From an uncultured Campylobacter sp. (lineage in GTDB: Bacteria > Campylobacterota > Campylobacteria > Campylobacterales > Campylobacteraceae), in the NCBI RefSeq assembly GCF_938030145.1, contig NZ_CALHGM010000007.1, positions 1 to 64,000 on the forward strand: a stretch of DNA of 64,000 nt. Reading direction: 5' to 3'. The notes below the pieces were generated by a model that was not told where the DNA came from, searched no databases, and worked only from the letters and a program-made list of their open reading frames with translations. Of the stretch, positions 44,521 through 53,719 are shown in pieces (the stretch's first letter is position 1; each line of letters starts with the position of its first letter). The position numbers and the translations under genes are program-made.

Positions 44521-45836
44521 TGACGCCAAAGCAGATCGTAGAGAAACTAGACGAATATATAATCGGACAAAATAGCGCCAAACGCACGATAGCGGTGGCT
44601 TTGCGAAATCGCTACCGCAGAATGGCGCTTGAAGATGAGATGAAAAACGAGGTGATGCCCAAAAACATCCTGATGATCGGCTCTACCGGCGTAGGTAAGA
44701 CCGAGATTGCGCGCAGACTTTCGAAGATGTTCGGGCTTCCTTTTATCAAGGTCGAGGCTAGCAAATATACTGAAGTAGGCTTCGTGGGGCGCGATGTGGA
44801 GAGCATGGTGCGCGATCTGGCCGCCGCGTCGGTAAATTTAGTGCGCGGCGAGGAATTTGAAAAGAATAAAGACAAGATCGATGATTACATCAAGCGTAAA
44901 ATTTTAGAAAAAGTCCTTCCGCCGCTTCCGCGCGGAGCGAGCGAGGAGAAGGTTGCCGATTACGAAAAAAGCTACGAAAAAATGGCGGCCAAGCTCGAAC
45001 GCGGCGATCTAGACGATCTTAGTATCGAGATCGAAGTAAGCGAAAACGCGCTTGAATCAAATCCGAATTTGCCGCCCGAGATGGCGAATATGCAGGAAAG
45101 CTTCATCAAAGTAATTGGAATTTCGACGCGCAAAAGCAAAAAAGAGATGAAGGTAAAAGACGCCAAGGTTGCCCTCAAAAGCGAGGCTAGCGAGAAGGTC
45201 TTAGATATGGAGAGCATCAAAGCCGAAGCCGTTAGGCGTGCGCAAAACGAGGGCATTATCTTTATCGATGAGATCGATAAAGTGGCAGTTTCAAGCGGCA
45301 ATAGCGGCAGGCAGGATCCGAGCAAAGAGGGGGTGCAGCGCGATCTGCTTCCGATCGTGGAGGGCAGCAGCGTAAGCACGAAATTCGGCAATATTGACAC
45401 CGATCACATCCTTTTTATCGCCGCGGGCGCCTTTCATATCAGCAAGCCTAGCGATCTCATACCCGAGCTTCAGGGGCGCTTCCCGCTTCGCGTCGAGCTT
45501 GACAGCCTAGACGAGGCGGCGCTGTGCGAAATTTTAACCAAGCCGAAAAATTCGCTTCTTAAGCAGTACTCGGCGCTTTTAAAGACCGAGGGCGTGGAGC
45601 TGGAATTTAGCGAGGACGGGGTCAAAGCGATCGCGAAATTTGCGGCTAGTACGAACGAAAAGGTCGAAGATATCGGCGCTAGAAGGCTACATACAATAAT
45701 GGAAAAGGTGCTTGAGGATATCAGCTTCGAAGCGGATAAGTTTAAAGGGCAAAAGATCGTCGTGGATGAGAAGCTCGTAAGCGAAAAGCTCGCAGGCATC
45801 GCAAGCGACGAGGATCTGGCGAAATACATTTTATAA
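44517..45836 (+). CDS. hslU: HslU protease ATPase subunit
   Basis: 439 residues from the ATG at 44517, which overlaps the hslV TGA (ATGA); an earlier in-frame start at 44502 lies inside hslV. MTPKQIVEKLDEYIIGQ.SAKR, Walker A GSTGVGKTEIARR, Walker B IIFIDEIDKVA, the I-domain insertion (about 110-240), and sensor 2 GARRLHT. Unfolds substrates for HslV. Confidence 0.95.
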   Translation: MMTPKQIVEKLDEYIIGQNSAKRTIAVALRNRYRRMALEDEMKNEVMPKNILMIGSTGVGKTEIARRLSKMFGLPFIKVEASKYTEVGFVGRDVESMVRDLAAASVNLVRGEEFEKNKDKIDDYIKRKILEKVLPPLPRGASEEKVADYEKSYEKMAAKLERGDLDDLSIEIEVSENALESNPNLPPEMANMQESFIKVIGISTRKSKKEMKVKDAKVALKSEASEKVLDMESIKAEAVRRAQNEGIIFIDEIDKVAVSSGNSGRQDPSKEGVQRDLLPIVEGSSVSTKFGNIDTDHILFIAAGAFHISKPSDLIPELQGRFPLRVELDSLDEAALCEILTKPKNSLLKQYSALLKTEGVELEFSEDGVKAIAKFAASTNEKVEDIGARRLHTIMEKVLEDISFEADKFKGQKIVVDEKLVSEKLAGIASDEDLAKYIL

Positions 45837-46335
45837 GGCGGCGCGGTAGCTACTTTTAGAATTCTACAGAGTCGCGGAATTTGGCGGTTTTGAAAATTGC
45901 GAAGCGTTAGAATTTTAGGTTTGGAATTTAGCGGAATTTTAAAATACGCAGAATTCCATCCTTTTAAATTTGGTGATACTTTGAAATTTTAAGTCTGTAA
46001 AATTCAGGAATGATCGAAATTCTGTGCTGCGTGGGTTATATGCCAAGCCGTAGCGCATGGCAGGATAGAATTTAAAATTTCGCGATCAATTTACGAAGCT
46101 GCAGAATTCGCGGCTCGCGAGATTCTGGATAGATAAAATTCTGTGCTGCGACGGGTAAGATTTTATCGCTACCGCGCAGCTTGAAATTTTAAATTTTATC
46201 CGCTTATGTGATGGCAGAATTTCAAATTTCAACCGCTTGTGCAAGAGCTGGCCTGCGCAAAACGAGATTTTAAAATTTACCTGCAAGGGCTTAGTGCTGC
46301 GGTTGCAAGATAAAATTTATAAATTTAAGGAAAAT
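45837..46335. other. Intergenic region upstream of era
   Basis: About 500 bp, non-coding. ATTCTGTGCTGCG occurs twice (about 46019 and 46139) and the DNA is packed with AAATTT and GAATTT words. AAGGA precedes the era ATG. Confidence 0.5.
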
Positions 46336-47205
46336 ATGAAAAGCGGATTTGTAACGCTCATCGGGCGGACGAATGCGGGCAAGAGCTCGCTGTTAAACTA
46401 TCTCTGCGGCGAGAAAATTTCGCTCGTCTCGCACAAGATCAATGCTACACGCCGCAAGATTAACGGCATCGCGATGAACGGCGCAGATCAGGTGATTTTC
46501 ACGGACACGCCGGGGCTGCACGAAAGCGCCAAGCTGATGAATAAACTGATGGTCGAAGTGGCGCTCGGGGCGATTGAGGGCTGCGATTTGGTGCTGTTTT
46601 TGGCGCCCGTGCACGACGGTACCACAGAATACGAAAAGTTTTTAAATTTAAATGCAGGCACCAAACATATCGTGATTTTAACTAAAATTGATGAAGCAAA
46701 CGACGAAAAGATCGTGCAAAAGCTGCTGCAATATCAAAAATTTACCGATAAATTTGAGGCGATAATCCCCGTTAGCATCAAAAAAAAGGTCTATAAAAAG
46801 CAGGTTTTGGACGAAATTTGTAAAATTCTGCCCGAGCATGAGTATTTTTACGATCCTGAAATTTTAAGCGCGACGAATGAGCGCGAAATTTACCGCGACT
46901 TCATACTTGAGGCGATCTTTGAGAGTATGAGCGACGAGATCCCGTATTGCAGCGACGTCGTCATGGAAAAAGTGGTGGAAAAACCGGGTCTGATCTCGGT
47001 ATATGCGCGGATCATAACGGACAGCAATTCACACAAAGAGATGTTGATCGGCAAAAACGGCGAAGCGATCAAGCGGATCGGAATTCGAGCCAAAAAGTTA
47101 ATTTCAAATTTTTCTAAGGTCAAAATTTACTTAAAATTAACAGTTTTTGTAAAAAAAAGCTGGAAAAATGACGAATTTAGGGTAAAAACCGATTTTATCT
47201 ATTGA
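46336..47205 (+). CDS. era: Ribosome assembly GTPase Era
   Basis: 289 residues from the ATG at 46336, supported by AAGGA; upstream in-frame extension is non-coding. G1 GRTNAGKSS, G3 DTPGLH, G4 TKID, G5 VSIKK region, and C-terminal KH domain with IGKNGEAIKRIG. Binds 16S rRNA 3' end during 30S assembly. The stop overlaps a likely promoter for the next gene. Confidence 0.95.
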   Translation: MKSGFVTLIGRTNAGKSSLLNYLCGEKISLVSHKINATRRKINGIAMNGADQVIFTDTPGLHESAKLMNKLMVEVALGAIEGCDLVLFLAPVHDGTTEYEKFLNLNAGTKHIVILTKIDEANDEKIVQKLLQYQKFTDKFEAIIPVSIKKKVYKKQVLDEICKILPEHEYFYDPEILSATNEREIYRDFILEAIFESMSDEIPYCSDVVMEKVVEKPGLISVYARIITDSNSHKEMLIGKNGEAIKRIGIRAKKLISNFSKVKIYLKLTVFVKKSWKNDEFRVKTDFIY

Positions 47206-47230
47206 CATTTTATTTTATTTCTATTAGTAT
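47202..47230 (+). promoter_or_regulatory. Promoter for the transformation cluster
   Basis: TTGACA (47202-47207), 17-bp A/T spacer, TAGTAT (47225-47230), about 37 nt upstream of the first gene. It overlaps the era stop codon. Confidence 0.45.
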
Positions 47231-47267
47231 TAGCAGCGTAGAAAATTTCATTTGGAAGTGGAGTGTT

Positions 47268-48788
47268 ATGGCAAAGAATAGTAAAAATGCTAGTTCGATT
47301 GTTGCGATTAACAAAGTCACGCAAACCATATTCGGTCTAAGTGAGAATGAAGTTTTCGAGCACGACTTCTCAAAAGCGAATCGTGCGAAGGAAACTTACG
47401 TCTCATATATTCCGTATAAGGATATAATGACTGCGACGGTTGAGATAAGCAGATCGGTTGAGGACGCGGATCTTTTAGATGCGATCGTCGTTAAGGTGTA
47501 TGAGGAGCTGGGGCTTGACACCGCTTTGGATTACAAAATCACTTATAGTGAGGTAATAGGCGCTGGCGGCGATGATAGAATTTTCAACGTCTTTGTCGTA
47601 GATAATGCCAAACTCACTTCAGAATTCGATGCGATCGCCGCTAGGACGAACTACATCGACTATGTGGCTATGGCTCCGTTTTTATACGAGGGCTTGTATA
47701 ATAGAGGCGTCCTAACTCGCGACGGAATCGACTGCTTCATCTACTTGCAACGCGACGATGCGTTTTTGGTAGTGTATCAAAACGGCGAATATTTTCAATC
47801 CCGCCAAGTAAGATATAACCTAAAATTCTTGCATGAAAAATATGTTGAGCTAGTCGGCAGTAGAGTCGATGAAGAGAGCTTTTATAGACTGCTCTCCAAA
47901 CAGGGAGTAAATTTAGAAAATCCGACCGAACGCGATTATATGATCCAAATTTTTGACGATATGTTTTACTACATCAACGACGTATTGAACGGTATTAGTA
48001 AAATTTACAACGTCAATATTCAAAACGTCTATATCGGAACGGATATCGGTAAAATTCCTGCGATCGAGGTTTTTGTAGAAAATAATCTAAAGCTAAGATA
48101 CAAGGATTTTAATTTTAACGTTGCAATCAACGCAAAAGATTATCCTCTCACTCAGCTAGATATTTTGATGTTTTTGGTAGGTCAAGATTATTTGGTTACC
48201 AAAGATGACGATCACAACTACTCGCCGTTTATGAGACCTCCGCCTTTGACTCAAAGATCAACCGGCAAGCTGATAGGCTATATGTTGCTAGGCTGCTTAC
48301 TTGGGGCTGTGTATCCTGCGTATAACTTCGGCTATGGATATTATAATAATATGGTAGCTAATGATAAAACTAGCGAATATCAAGGTTTGGAAGATCAGAT
48401 GGTTCCTGCTAGAGCAGAAAATGCGCGTTTGGATAAAGAGACTAAAGAGGTAAATGCCCAGGCTGCTAAGAGTGGTAAGGAGCTTAACGACAGGCGCGAT
48501 CTAATTAATGCCATCTTAGATAAGAAAAACAATTACGCTATGAAGGGTGTTTCTATTTTTGAGCTAACCAATATGGTCGTTAAAAATAAGGGCAATATGG
48601 TTAGGATCGGTGATGAGAATAGGACTCTAACTGTTCAGGTGCGCACCAAAAACGATAAGCAGATGACCGAGCTTTTAGAGGATATCAGTAAAAAAGAGGT
48701 GTATGGCGTGGATACTAAAACAATCGCGCTGCAAGAGGGTAATAAAACCGTCTTTTACGATAGTAATATCAGTGTGGAGGTTAAATAA
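47268..48788 (+). CDS. PilM/PilN-like fused platform protein of the DNA-uptake machine
   Basis: 506 residues from ATG at 47268 (GGAG before it). The cytoplasmic N-terminal two thirds resemble a PilM-type protein: segments IYNVNIQNVYIGTDIG and FNFNVAINAKDYPLTQLDILMFL. A single membrane helix (about 332-352) and a periplasmic coiled-coil with C-terminal domain follow, as in PilN. The order next to PilO- and PilP-like proteins and a secretin supports a PilMN fusion in the alignment complex. Homologous by position to C. jejuni Cj0660c, which also follows era (from memory). Confidence 0.72.
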   Translation: MAKNSKNASSIVAINKVTQTIFGLSENEVFEHDFSKANRAKETYVSYIPYKDIMTATVEISRSVEDADLLDAIVVKVYEELGLDTALDYKITYSEVIGAGGDDRIFNVFVVDNAKLTSEFDAIAARTNYIDYVAMAPFLYEGLYNRGVLTRDGIDCFIYLQRDDAFLVVYQNGEYFQSRQVRYNLKFLHEKYVELVGSRVDEESFYRLLSKQGVNLENPTERDYMIQIFDDMFYYINDVLNGISKIYNVNIQNVYIGTDIGKIPAIEVFVENNLKLRYKDFNFNVAINAKDYPLTQLDILMFLVGQDYLVTKDDDHNYSPFMRPPPLTQRSTGKLIGYMLLGCLLGAVYPAYNFGYGYYNNMVANDKTSEYQGLEDQMVPARAENARLDKETKEVNAQAAKSGKELNDRRDLINAILDKKNNYAMKGVSIFELTNMVVKNKGNMVRIGDENRTLTVQVRTKNDKQMTELLEDISKKEVYGVDTKTIALQEGNKTVFYDSNISVEVK

Positions 48789-49441
48789 TGAAAAAGAAAA
48801 GTTCATTAGATCAACTTGATCAATGGTTTGCCTCCAAGGGAAATAGTGCAAATAACTATTTTTACATAGCTTTATTGTTTGTAGGTGTGGTAGCTTACTT
48901 TATTTTGAGTAGCTATGCGGATCCGTATTTAGAGGAGAGCGAAACAAATCTAAGTACTGCCACGACGAAGCTTGAAGGCGCACAAAGAGAGTATAACGAG
49001 TTTTTTGGCGGTGATCCTAAAGCTTTCGTTGATAATAAGCGCAATATCCTCAATGGTGCTAGGACCAACCTTAACAATATCATTGAAGAGCGTGGGTATC
49101 TAGACGGTAAGCTAAAAGAAATTTCAAAACTTACCTATAATGAAAAGAACTGGGCTAAATTTATGGATAGCCTCTCAACGATCGCAGAGAATAACAATAT
49201 TAAAATTTATGCTATTCACAGCGATAGAAGAGAGCCTAGCATCAAACAAATTTTTCAGCCTGAAGCTTTGCTGGATATAGATGTGAAATTTGAAGGAGCA
49301 TTTTCGAACGTCCTTAGGTATATCAACCTTATAGAACAATCGGAGATGATCGTAGATGTAAATAAGATGGATATCAATGCCACTAAAAACGGCAAAATCG
49401 GTGGAAGCATCGGTATATCTATCTGGGGAGTAAATTACTAA
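48788..49441 (+). CDS. PilO-like inner-membrane protein
   Basis: 217 residues: short N-terminal cytoplasmic part, one membrane helix (about 25-43), periplasmic coiled coil (about 50-110) and a ferredoxin-like C-terminal domain, the standard layout of PilO/GspM. The ATG shares its A with the end of the preceding gene's TAA. Probably pairs with the PilN-like part of the upstream protein. Position corresponds to C. jejuni Cj0659c. Confidence 0.7.
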   Translation: MKKKSSLDQLDQWFASKGNSANNYFYIALLFVGVVAYFILSSYADPYLEESETNLSTATTKLEGAQREYNEFFGGDPKAFVDNKRNILNGARTNLNNIIEERGYLDGKLKEISKLTYNEKNWAKFMDSLSTIAENNNIKIYAIHSDRREPSIKQIFQPEALLDIDVKFEGAFSNVLRYINLIEQSEMIVDVNKMDINATKNGKIGGSIGISIWGVNY

Positions 49442-49869
49442 TGAAAAAGTTAATTTTATGCTCTTTGCTGCTTTCTACTGCTCTATTTGCTGTAGATAAT
49501 AATCAGACGGTGGCGCCTAGTAATGGAGCCTATAAAGCTAAGTACGATGCGATATTCGATGATCTTAGTAAGCCTAGAGTGGGTCTTAGCGATGAGCAGA
49601 TAGCTTCTTTGCAGGATCCGTTTTATCCTAAAGAAGCCAATGCGCCTAGAGAAGCCAATCAGCAGGTGGATCTAGGTTATCAGCTAGTAGGTATTATGGG
49701 CGATAAGGTTAAGCTAAACGATAAGTGGTATGGTTTGGGCGAGTATGTAGGCTCATATAAGATCGTGCAAATAACGGGTAATAGCGTTATTATTACCAAC
49801 GACGATGAAAATAAAGTCGAACTAACACTAAAACAAGGAAGTCAAAATGTCATTATTACATATAAGTAA
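49441..49869 (+). CDS. ctsR: PilP-like periplasmic protein, probably CtsR
   Basis: 142 residues with signal peptide (MKKLILCSLLLSTALFAV). C-terminal domain VDLGYQLVGIMGDKVKLND... VIITNDDENKVEL has the HR-domain pattern of PilP/GspC proteins that link the inner-membrane complex to the secretin. It lies directly upstream of the secretin gene, as ctsR does in C. jejuni; the symbol rests mainly on position. The secretin ATG overlaps its end by 23 nt. Confidence 0.65.
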   Translation: MKKLILCSLLLSTALFAVDNNQTVAPSNGAYKAKYDAIFDDLSKPRVGLSDEQIASLQDPFYPKEANAPREANQQVDLGYQLVGIMGDKVKLNDKWYGLGEYVGSYKIVQITGNSVIITNDDENKVELTLKQGSQNVIITYK

Positions 49870-51355
49870 AAAGCTTAGCATAGCCGCTATGCTTGCTTTG
49901 TCTGTTACGGCTACTAGTCTATATGCCGCTCCCGCAACTGCAGGTAACTGCGATAGGAAGGCACTAAATATCAAGATTAACGATACCGTTACGCTAAATG
50001 AGATGCTAACTCAGCTATCCGATATGTGCCGCTTCTCGGTGGTAGCAAAAGATGCTATCGCTCAAGAGGAGATGAGTAAGCCACTGCAAGGCGTAAGCAT
50101 CAAAGACCTTTCTTTACGCGAAGTTTTAGATCTACTCATAAAAGAGAATAATCTAAGCTATGAGTATTCTCATGGCATATTAAAAATTTCAGCGCTAGAG
50201 ACTAGGACTTTTAAAGTGGATTACATCACTTCTATTAGAGAAGGTACTGCTGTTACTAAATCTTCCGTCGATTCCGCACCTACGAAAGTGGATGATAGCG
50301 ACGATAAAGAAAATAAAGAAGATAATAAGATCACTACCAAAGAGAAATTTGATTTTTGGGAGAAGATTAGCGAGGAAATTACCTCTGTTTTAAATAACGG
50401 TACCGAAAAATACGTCGCAGTCGCTCCTATTATAAATCAAAATGCCGGTTTAGTAACCGTTACTGCTATGAAGTCTCAGATAGCTCGCGTAGATAGATAT
50501 CTAAGCGGTATGCAAAAACGCCTTAGTCGCCAAGTCTTACTAGACGTAAATATCATATCTGTCGAGCTAAATAACGAATACACTACCGGTATTGATTGGA
50601 GTAAATTTCAACTAGGATTTAATACCTATGTAGGTGGAGATCCGACTAAGCTTTCAGGATATCACATAGATAACGGAAATAGAGGAAAGGCTAGCGATAC
50701 TCACGGAACTTGGACGATAGGGGCTAATCTAAATTTTAATATCGACGGTTTAATTAACTTCCTAGAGACTAAAGGTAAAACCAAGATTATTTCAAGCCCT
50801 AAGGTAACTACGATGAATAATCAGCCTGCTATTATCTCCGTAGGTGATACCATTAACTATGTATTGAAATCTACTACTACAGGTGATTATCAAGGCGGAG
50901 ATACCCAGTCGGATGATCAGTATTCGATCTTTGTAGGTATTCTTTTGAATATCTTGCCTGAAATTTCAGATGATAATAGGATTATGCTACGAATCAATCC
51001 ATCTTTAAGTTCTCTTAAATATGCAGAAGATAATGTAAGAAAAGAAAACGGTAGAAGAGATATCGCACCTGATACCTTGCAAAAGAAACTCTCTAGTGTA
51101 GTTTGGGTAGATGATGGCGATACTGTAATTTTAGGCGGTTTGATTGGTGCAACTAAGTCTAAGAATAACACTAGGGTACCTGTGCTAGCTGAAATTCCGC
51201 TAATCGGAAATCTTTTCAAAAGTACTGCCGATGTTTTGAGTACATCAGAGCTAATCTTCGTAGTAACTCCACATATCATCGACAATACCGGCGCGCCGCT
51301 TGCTACCTCTCTTAAAGAGCTAGGTTACTCAAAATCCATCTACGAAAATGAGTAA
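49847..51355 (+). CDS. ctsD: Secretin of the transformation system
   Basis: 502 residues. Signal peptide (about 1-27), N-domains (KINDTVTLNEMLTQLSD... LSLREVLDLLI) and the secretin domain (about 225-495), with TKIISSPKVTTMNNQPAII and VPVLAEIPLIGNLFKS...ELIFVVTPHII. Forms the outer-membrane channel through which DNA enters (known role of CtsD in C. jejuni). ATG preceded by AAGGAAG. Confidence 0.92.
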   Translation: MSLLHISKKLSIAAMLALSVTATSLYAAPATAGNCDRKALNIKINDTVTLNEMLTQLSDMCRFSVVAKDAIAQEEMSKPLQGVSIKDLSLREVLDLLIKENNLSYEYSHGILKISALETRTFKVDYITSIREGTAVTKSSVDSAPTKVDDSDDKENKEDNKITTKEKFDFWEKISEEITSVLNNGTEKYVAVAPIINQNAGLVTVTAMKSQIARVDRYLSGMQKRLSRQVLLDVNIISVELNNEYTTGIDWSKFQLGFNTYVGGDPTKLSGYHIDNGNRGKASDTHGTWTIGANLNFNIDGLINFLETKGKTKIISSPKVTTMNNQPAIISVGDTINYVLKSTTTGDYQGGDTQSDDQYSIFVGILLNILPEISDDNRIMLRINPSLSSLKYAEDNVRKENGRRDIAPDTLQKKLSSVVWVDDGDTVILGGLIGATKSKNNTRVPVLAEIPLIGNLFKSTADVLSTSELIFVVTPHIIDNTGAPLATSLKELGYSKSIYENE

Positions 51356-52178
51356 TAACTATACGGCGATCAAGGAGATCTTTATCGAGGATAACGAAGT
51401 CTCAGACTTCGTTAATCTCGATAAATCTACCCTTGCTTATCATAAAATTTTAAATGCTTTGCAAAAGCCGTTAAAACTTATACTTTTCTACGGCAAACCG
51501 GGCTGTGGCAAGACATTTTTACTTAATAAAATCAAGGTCGATCTTGAAAAAAAGGTAAGAGTCGTATTTGTACCGCAGCCGTTTTTTGATGAGAAAGAAT
51601 TTTTCTTAGAGCTGTATTCTCAGATATTTCACTCTACGCCGAGTGAACCGATAGATAATTATGAAAATTTTATGCGGGTTTACAGAGAGAGATTTGGAAT
51701 TTCTACTAACGTAGGGGCGGTAGAGCAGGTCGTTATTTTGCTTGATGAGGCTCAGCTGTATCCTGGGAATTTAATAGAAAAAATTCGTCTTATGGCAGAT
51801 ACCAGATTGTTTAAATTTTTATTTACGGTACATAAGACGGACGAGGAAGATCGCCTCGCGAAGGATTATTTTAAAACTAGAATTTGGGAGAGCATTGAGC
51901 TTCCTAATTCAAATTTAGGCGAAGTCAAGCTGTATATTGAAAAAAAGCTTGTGCTTCATGGCTTTCAACAATACTATTTTATGTTTAGCGACGATAATTT
52001 CGATTTGATTTTAAATTTAACGGACGGCAATATGAGAAATATCAACAAGCTTATGTATAAGATGTATGAGCTTTTTGAGTATTACGAAGTAAATAAACCT
52101 ACGGAAATTAGTTTTTCGCAGATTAATAATAAAATCATAGAGATGGCAGCGATAGGCTCGGGGATAATAAATGCTTGA
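51348..52178 (+). CDS. ctsP: ExeA/GspA-like AAA ATPase CtsP
   Basis: 276 residues. Walker A FYGKPGCGKT, Walker B VVILLDEAQLYP, and C-terminal helical lid with LTDGNMRNINKLM, typical of the ExeA/GspA group that helps secretin assembly. CtsP is needed for C. jejuni transformation and works with CtsX. ATG overlaps the secretin stop by 8 nt. Confidence 0.85.
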   Translation: MSNNYTAIKEIFIEDNEVSDFVNLDKSTLAYHKILNALQKPLKLILFYGKPGCGKTFLLNKIKVDLEKKVRVVFVPQPFFDEKEFFLELYSQIFHSTPSEPIDNYENFMRVYRERFGISTNVGAVEQVVILLDEAQLYPGNLIEKIRLMADTRLFKFLFTVHKTDEEDRLAKDYFKTRIWESIELPNSNLGEVKLYIEKKLVLHGFQQYYFMFSDDNFDLILNLTDGNMRNINKLMYKMYELFEYYEVNKPTEISFSQINNKIIEMAAIGSGIINA

Positions 52179-53178
52179 ATTTTACGAAGTAAACGAACTT
52201 GAAAAAAAATGGGAAGAGTATAACAAAAATAGAAAGCAGTTTTCCTTTTTGAAATCTAAGCCGAATTTCGTATTGAGATTCGACAAGACGATTCTGGGGC
52301 TTTTGATATTGATCTCGGTTGCTATCGGAGCGATATTTTGGCTGCTTAAAGACAGTGATAGCGTCAGTATGGCAAGTATCAATCAAAATATTGAGGACAA
52401 AGGTGGTGCTGTAAATTCTACTAATGATGCCGAGCAGCAGGCGGCAGATCTTGCAGTGCAAAATAATATCTCCAAAGAGGATTACAACATTAGCGCGCCG
52501 AAAGTTGCCCGCGCCTCTAAACACGAAAAGGAACGCCCAAGCTTAAATTTAAACGATGTGGGTGTGCTATCCAGCGAGGATTCCGGTGGGTTTAAGATAA
52601 CCAATAATTACGAAAATGGCGGAAACTATGGCGGGCAGGCTCAGGCGCAAAATTTCGGCGGTCAAAATTTTGGCGGACAGAATTTTGGTAATCAAAATGC
52701 TCCTACATTTAATGTGCCTAATACCAATAACGCAGCTTTTGCAAATCAGCCGCCTAAAAACGAAGTTATAGATTTTGGACGCGCTCCATTGCCGCCTAAA
52801 TCAAATTTCTCTGGAGGTTCTACAAATACCGCAAGTAGCGCTCCGCTAAGTTCTAGAATTGAGATAAAAACTTCAAATTTAAGCGAAGATAAGCAGAGCT
52901 TGGAGAGCAAATTTTACGCTACAAATAAGATTGAGTATTCGCTATCGCTAGCCGAAGAAGCGTATAATAAGAAAGACTACGACAATGCGATTAAATGGGC
53001 TCTTACTTCAAATGAGCTTGATAAGGACAACGTCGCTAGCTGGATAATTTTTGCCAAAGCCAATTATAAAAAGGGTCGTAAAGAAGACGCGCTTTACGCT
53101 CTTGAGACCTTTAATGCAAAGGCGAAAAATAGCGAAATTTCTAATCTAATTTCAAAGATAAGAAGCGACAAACTATGA
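52171..53178 (+). CDS. ctsX: Inner-membrane TPR protein, probably CtsX
   Basis: 335 residues: cytoplasmic N-terminus (1-40), one membrane helix (about 40-57), then a periplasmic low-complexity stretch with FGGQN repeats (about 145-185), and a C-terminal tetratricopeptide-like domain (about 245-335, YSLSLAEEAYNKKDYDNAI). The place between ctsP and ctsE and the anchor match C. jejuni CtsX, the membrane partner of CtsP. No enzymatic motif. Confidence 0.68.
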   Translation: MLEFYEVNELEKKWEEYNKNRKQFSFLKSKPNFVLRFDKTILGLLILISVAIGAIFWLLKDSDSVSMASINQNIEDKGGAVNSTNDAEQQAADLAVQNNISKEDYNISAPKVARASKHEKERPSLNLNDVGVLSSEDSGGFKITNNYENGGNYGGQAQAQNFGGQNFGGQNFGNQNAPTFNVPNTNNAAFANQPPKNEVIDFGRAPLPPKSNFSGGSTNTASSAPLSSRIEIKTSNLSEDKQSLESKFYATNKIEYSLSLAEEAYNKKDYDNAIKWALTSNELDKDNVASWIIFAKANYKKGRKEDALYALETFNAKAKNSEISNLISKIRSDKL

Positions 53179-53714
53179 AAATTTTATATATTTTAGCTTT
53201 TACGATCGCGTCGTTATTTGCAGTTAGCGCCGATGACGTGCGCAACTGGGATCAGATCGGTCAGTATAACCGTATCTGCCAAGAAAGCGTGCGAAATTTA
53301 TTCATCGAGGAGCAGAGTGAGGCGCTTGCGAATATGTATGCTAAAGCGTGCCTCAAGATGGATAAAGTAAATGAGCTCGTCGTGCCTACGGTGATGCTTT
53401 ATAAAACCAAAGAGGCTCGCGAGAATGCTTCTCTTTATTCGACTATAATTTTTCAAAAAAAGATGCTTTATTTGGCGCTTTGCGACGGCGTGGATATTAG
53501 CTATATACGCACGCCTAAGATCAATTATATTTTGTCTGAAATTTTTGATAAATTTACGGAGAGAGCATACGTAAAAAAGAGTGATACGTATGTCTTTACC
53601 CTAGAAAATGGCGAGCGTGCCGAGCTTTTTATCAAAGAAGAGGAAGGGGTAAAAAAGATGGTAATTGCAATTTATGCTGGCGATAAGCTTAGCTCGATTA
53701 AAATTTATTGGTGA
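53175..53714 (+). CDS. Unknown exported protein in the transformation cluster
   Basis: 179 residues, signal peptide (1-18), soluble, one N-terminal and internal Cys residues, no recognised domain. ATG overlaps the ctsX stop (ATGA) and the gene is followed 5 nt later by ctsE, so it is locked into the operon. It is absent from the C. jejuni gene list as I remember it and may be a clade-specific part of the machine. Confidence 0.65.
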   Translation: MKILYILAFTIASLFAVSADDVRNWDQIGQYNRICQESVRNLFIEEQSEALANMYAKACLKMDKVNELVVPTVMLYKTKEARENASLYSTIIFQKKMLYLALCDGVDISYIRTPKINYILSEIFDKFTERAYVKKSDTYVFTLENGERAELFIKEEEGVKKMVIAIYAGDKLSSIKIYW

Positions 53715-53719
53715 TCGCG

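Noticed and set aside
46237..46335. N-terminal extension of era
   Set aside because: Non-coding composition; ATG at 46336 has the ribosome site and the expected length.
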